This document shows, piece after piece, positions 7,501 through 8,888 of a DNA stretch of 8,888 nucleotides. The stretch comes from Archangium sp. Lineage in GTDB: Bacteria > Myxococcota > Myxococcia > Myxococcales > Myxococcaceae. Within the stretch, counting starts at the first letter, position 1. Every line of letters begins with the position of its first letter. The notes under the pieces were generated by a model that was not told where the DNA came from, did not search any database, and was given only the letters and a program-made list of their open reading frames with translations. Position numbers and translations under genes: made by a program. Location of the stretch: NCBI GenBank assembly GCA_016793585.1, contig JAEUJR010000344.1, positions 1 to 8,888 on the forward strand, written 5' to 3'.

Positions 7501-8260
7501 GCGGCACGACGACGTCGGCACCCAGAGCCTCGTCATCGACCCCGTCTCGGGTGAACACACCTTTCGCGAGATTCCGTATCAGGGCCCCGACAAACACCGA
7601 CTCACCAGCCAGCTCGAGCTCGACCGGTCGGCTGATGGCAGCGCGCGGGGCCTGTTCACGCTGGAGGCGAAGGGTCGCGCCGGGTCGGCGATTCGGGTCG
7701 CCTCGCGTGACGCCGAGATGTTCCAACAGGCCGTGCAGCGCATCGCCTCGGGCCTGGTGCCCAACGCCTCGACGAGCGAGGTGGTGGTCGTCGAAGCGAA
7801 AGACCTGCGCAAGCCCGCGACGCTGAAGGCGCTGCTCGAGGCGAAGACCTTCGCGCGCCCCGAAGGCGACACGTTGCGCATCAAGGTGCCCATCTCGTGG
7901 AACCCGCGCAGCCAGTTCCAGCTCGCCAGCCGTCGGCACACGTTGGTGCTCGGCACGCCCTTCACCGACGAGGCGAAGGTGAGCATCACGCTGCCCGAGG
8001 GCTTCGAGGCGAAGAAGCTGCCCGCCGCGGGGACCTTCGAGCAGACGTGCCTCAAGCTCGAGCGGAGCGTCACGCAGACGGGCCGCACCGTCACCAGCCG
8101 CGCGGTCTTTCAGGTGACGTGTGATCGCGTCACGCCTGGCGAGTACGCCGGCTATCGCGCGAAAGTCGACGAGATGGTGCGGCTGCTCGAAGACGAGCTG
8201 GTGGTAGGCAAGGCGTCGGGGCCCGCCGGGAAGAAGCCGGTGCCGGTGAAGGCGCGATGA
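4526..8260 (+). CDS. Large TPR / DUF3857 / transglutaminase-like lipoprotein
   Basis: This 1244-residue predicted lipoprotein starts MRRLASFFALPLLSAC, a good lipobox (LSAC) with Cys16 as lipidation site; Leu at the next position favours the outer membrane if E. coli sorting rules hold here. Residues about 30-160 are TPR-like helices. About 168-315 is a beta-rich insert with TWDNDQGKGFD and a blade-like phrase GPLKVWVDGKLLFAASI, resembling PA14-like or jelly-roll binding modules. About 320-620 are TPRs, clearest at 545-579 and 577-613. DUF3857 covers about 655-820. A transglutaminase-like core (about 870-985) holds RRYGDCKDKA with Cys921, FNHAIVYV with His963 and FFDPTADM with Asp981, so the triad is intact. 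The remainder (about 1005-1230) is beta-rich. DUF3857/transglutaminase proteins have no settled substrate; a peptidase or acyltransferase acting on an envelope protein is possible. No strong ribosome binding site is visible before ATG 4526. Confidence 0.92.
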   Translation: MRRLASFFALPLLSACLTLAPTLREVPVSDPKALDAAAEAFFRAGDAKALKAAVEQARAAGPDSGTFHELAGLLAGLEGREAEELAHLHLGLLDSTNPAATLQLHLLMLNDFTFTQRRHVRTLLRDLADNHPRPEVRSLAAFHLISLLNGDGRLSERDELSAAQRGRIPLAIVGTWDNDQGKGFDLELPPETRPGLDQTYEGRFGPLVWRPAAPIDPRGRVELSSLMTPARFAVAFAQGTVDAPEDGFYQLRVFTTGPLKVWVDGKLLFAASILERSVWDNVVVPLKLSKGSHTVFFKSAHKEGAWSLAARLVPSSSVPFAVPDLERMVAFNVRAMPPLAARTMAHEALWAHLAAGGPVSVKAAERFAKAFPDSVMARTLQVDALWFNQERGRAADALALLDKQVGAELRFVHLRQIRFWQQQGLKQKARTALLELTTKEPELSEAHELLIDAWRSEGWTEDELAAQRVRNAKFGDGPERLLELSRTLLRFGRRSDAEASMVEVLRQIPNHVDAQRRLIEFAQDSGELDRAEDLLEDRLESWPTDFGAWMQLAELRRRLKDVDGAREALDKAAALAPEASNPWVKRGDLFYEAGDQPNAVAAWKKALERNPENDSLANRVDYLAPEARGPWADDAPDESAIEQAVAGRASLKQTPGADVAWLVDDEVTLLNTDGSTSNLVTLVVHAFNAQGRDRIIKQTVPSGRLRVIHSYSIDEKGTRSEASSERGRQIFFRGMQPGSTLVLQYRVDVPPTGYLSRYLTKSWSFQSLSEQRRHARYVMWMPLGTTLNENRVGAVERKEEKRGDQLRVEWFTHDSPPLVSEPSMPPLLEVAANIRLSTVPDWKTYLSWEKSLLDGVFRDSPEIDAVAKKLGDGAGDATDKLERVHQFVMEEIRYQQDYESFIAGVKPHAAPMVLERRYGDCKDKAVLFITLAKKLGLEAHFANVRTRDSGQISRDVPMQQFNHAIVYVPKQPGVSEGRFFDPTADMLDLDVVRHDDVGTQSLVIDPVSGEHTFREIPYQGPDKHRLTSQLELDRSADGSARGLFTLEAKGRAGSAIRVASRDAEMFQQAVQRIASGLVPNASTSEVVVVEAKDLRKPATLKALLEAKTFARPEGDTLRIKVPISWNPRSQFQLASRRHTLVLGTPFTDEAKVSITLPEGFEAKKLPAAGTFEQTCLKLERSVTQTGRTVTSRAVFQVTCDRVTPGEYAGYRAKVDEMVRLLEDELVVGKASGPAGKKPVPVKAR

Positions 8261-8300
8261 CGTTCGTGGGGTGAGGTGCTTCGCCGCAGCCGGAGTCGTC

Positions 8301-8305
8301 AGGAG
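8301..8305 (+). promoter_or_regulatory. Ribosome binding site AGGAG
   Basis: AGGAG lies 9 bases before GTG 8315 and selects this start for cheW over an in-frame GTG at 8276. The residues after GTG 8315 (RHVLFRLEKDRYALPL) match the usual CheW N-terminus. Confidence 0.65.
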
Positions 8306-8314
8306 CTGGGAACC

Positions 8315-8740
8315 GTGAGACACGTCCTCTTCCGCCTCGAGAAAGATCGGTACGCCCTGCCGCTCGCGTCGATTCGCGAGGTGGTGGTGGCGCCCGAGAC
8401 GTGGACGAGGGTGCCCCGCAGCCCGAAGGCGATGAAGGGCGTGATGAACCTGCGCGGCCGCGTGGTGCCCGTCGTCGACCTGCGGGTGCTGCTCGAGGTC
8501 GCGGGAGCAGCTGAGGCCGAAGGGCAGGGCCGCGTGGTGCTGCTCGATCGCGGGCGGCGTGAGCTGGGGCTGTTGATCTCCGACGTCGACGGCATCGAGA
8601 GCCTCGAGAAGGTGGGCCCACCTGCGCCGAAGGCCTCCATGGCGGTGAAGGGGTTGGCGCGGCTGGGCGCGATGCCGGTGACGGTGCTCGACCCCGATGC
8701 GCTCGACGCGACGGTAGCCCGCGCGTTCACAACCAAGTAG
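8315..8740 (+). CDS. cheW: CheW-like chemotaxis coupling protein
   Basis: This 141-residue protein is a single CheW domain, the scaffold that links chemoreceptors to the CheA histidine kinase. Landmarks are FRLEKDRYALPLASIREVV (6-24), TRVPRSP (31-37), the hallmark GVMNLRGRVVPVVDLR (42-57), and the second sub-barrel VVLLDRGRRELGLLISDVDGI (74-94). The length is near that of a minimal CheW. The start is GTG, supported by AGGAG upstream. It lies 54 bases after the large lipoprotein gene and 12 bases before a CheY-like receiver on the same strand, so those two probably form an operon. No receptor or cheA is visible, so it is unclear whether this serves motility or another Che-type pathway; myxobacteria usually have several. 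The domain assignment is firm, and only the pathway is open. Confidence 0.93.
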   Translation: MRHVLFRLEKDRYALPLASIREVVVAPETWTRVPRSPKAMKGVMNLRGRVVPVVDLRVLLEVAGAAEAEGQGRVVLLDRGRRELGLLISDVDGIESLEKVGPPAPKASMAVKGLARLGAMPVTVLDPDALDATVARAFTTK

Positions 8741-8752
8741 GTTCCGGGCACG

Positions 8753-8888
8753 GTGAGCGCGACGGCAAAGAAGGTTCTCGTGGTCGACGATTCGGTCTTC
8801 ATGCGAGACATCATCAAGGACATCTTCGCGGCCGGTGGCTTCACGGTCGTCGGAGAGGCTGGCAACGGGGTCGAGGCCGTCGAGAAGT
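8753..8888 (+). CDS. CheY-like receiver protein, 3' end beyond window
   Basis: The first 45 residues of a response regulator receiver are visible. After VSATAKK come VLVVDDSVFMRDIIKDIF (8-25), with the acidic pair Asp12-Asp13 that helps bind Mg2+, then GGFTVVGEAGNGVEAVEK (28-45), the usual second strand and helix entry. The phosphoacceptor Asp lies beyond the window. The sequence is of the CheY type used in chemotaxis rather than a DNA-binding regulator, but an attached output domain (for example CheB) cannot be excluded from this fragment. The start is GTG 8753, 12 bases after the cheW stop; no strong ribosome binding site is seen, so coupling to cheW translation is likely. Confidence 0.85.
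   Translation, partial: MSATAKKVLVVDDSVFMRDIIKDIFAAGGFTVVGEAGNGVEAVEK

Noticed and set aside
6629..8323. Long open frame on the minus strand (564 codons)
   Set aside because: It is antisense to the DUF3857/transglutaminase part, whose catalytic motifs are intact on the plus strand; composition is shadow-like.

Overview
This window is chromosomal DNA from a high-GC bacterium. Codon third positions are overwhelmingly G or C, GTG starts are common, and long open frames lie opposite real genes. Lipoprotein signals show a Gram-negative style envelope. Together with the large TPR/transglutaminase lipoprotein, the stand-alone CheW next to a CheY-like receiver, and many proteins of unknown role, this points to a myxobacterium or close relative (Myxococcota). 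That assignment is inferred from style and gene content, not from a marker gene. I see no tRNA, rRNA, IS element, CRISPR array or compositional break, so the window reads as ordinary core-type chromosome rather than a mobile island.

Left part (1-2953). A TPR-DUF1444 protein runs leftward off the window edge. It is divergent from an NAD-type isocitrate dehydrogenase (TCA cycle), which is followed 14 bases later by a lipoprotein of unknown function with a strong ribosome binding site. The lipoprotein gene converges on the next gene with only 6 bases between the two stop codons, and both stops lie within one small hairpin.

Middle part (2949-4476). A leftward SdiA-regulated-type beta-propeller protein is divergent from a small SpoIIAA/STAS-like protein. 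After that comes a roughly 250-base gap with several short dyads and one likely small membrane protein of 45 residues.

Right part (4526-8888). A 1244-residue lipoprotein carries TPR-like helices, a beta-sandwich insert, more TPRs, a DUF3857 domain and a transglutaminase-like domain with an intact Cys-His-Asp triad. It is followed by cheW and a truncated CheY-like receiver, which together look like a small chemotaxis-type signalling operon that continues past the window.

The neighbouring genes do not form one recognisable pathway. I found no convincing defence, secretion or biosynthetic system. The items most worth following are the large transglutaminase-like lipoprotein, the TPR-DUF1444 protein and the small membrane protein.
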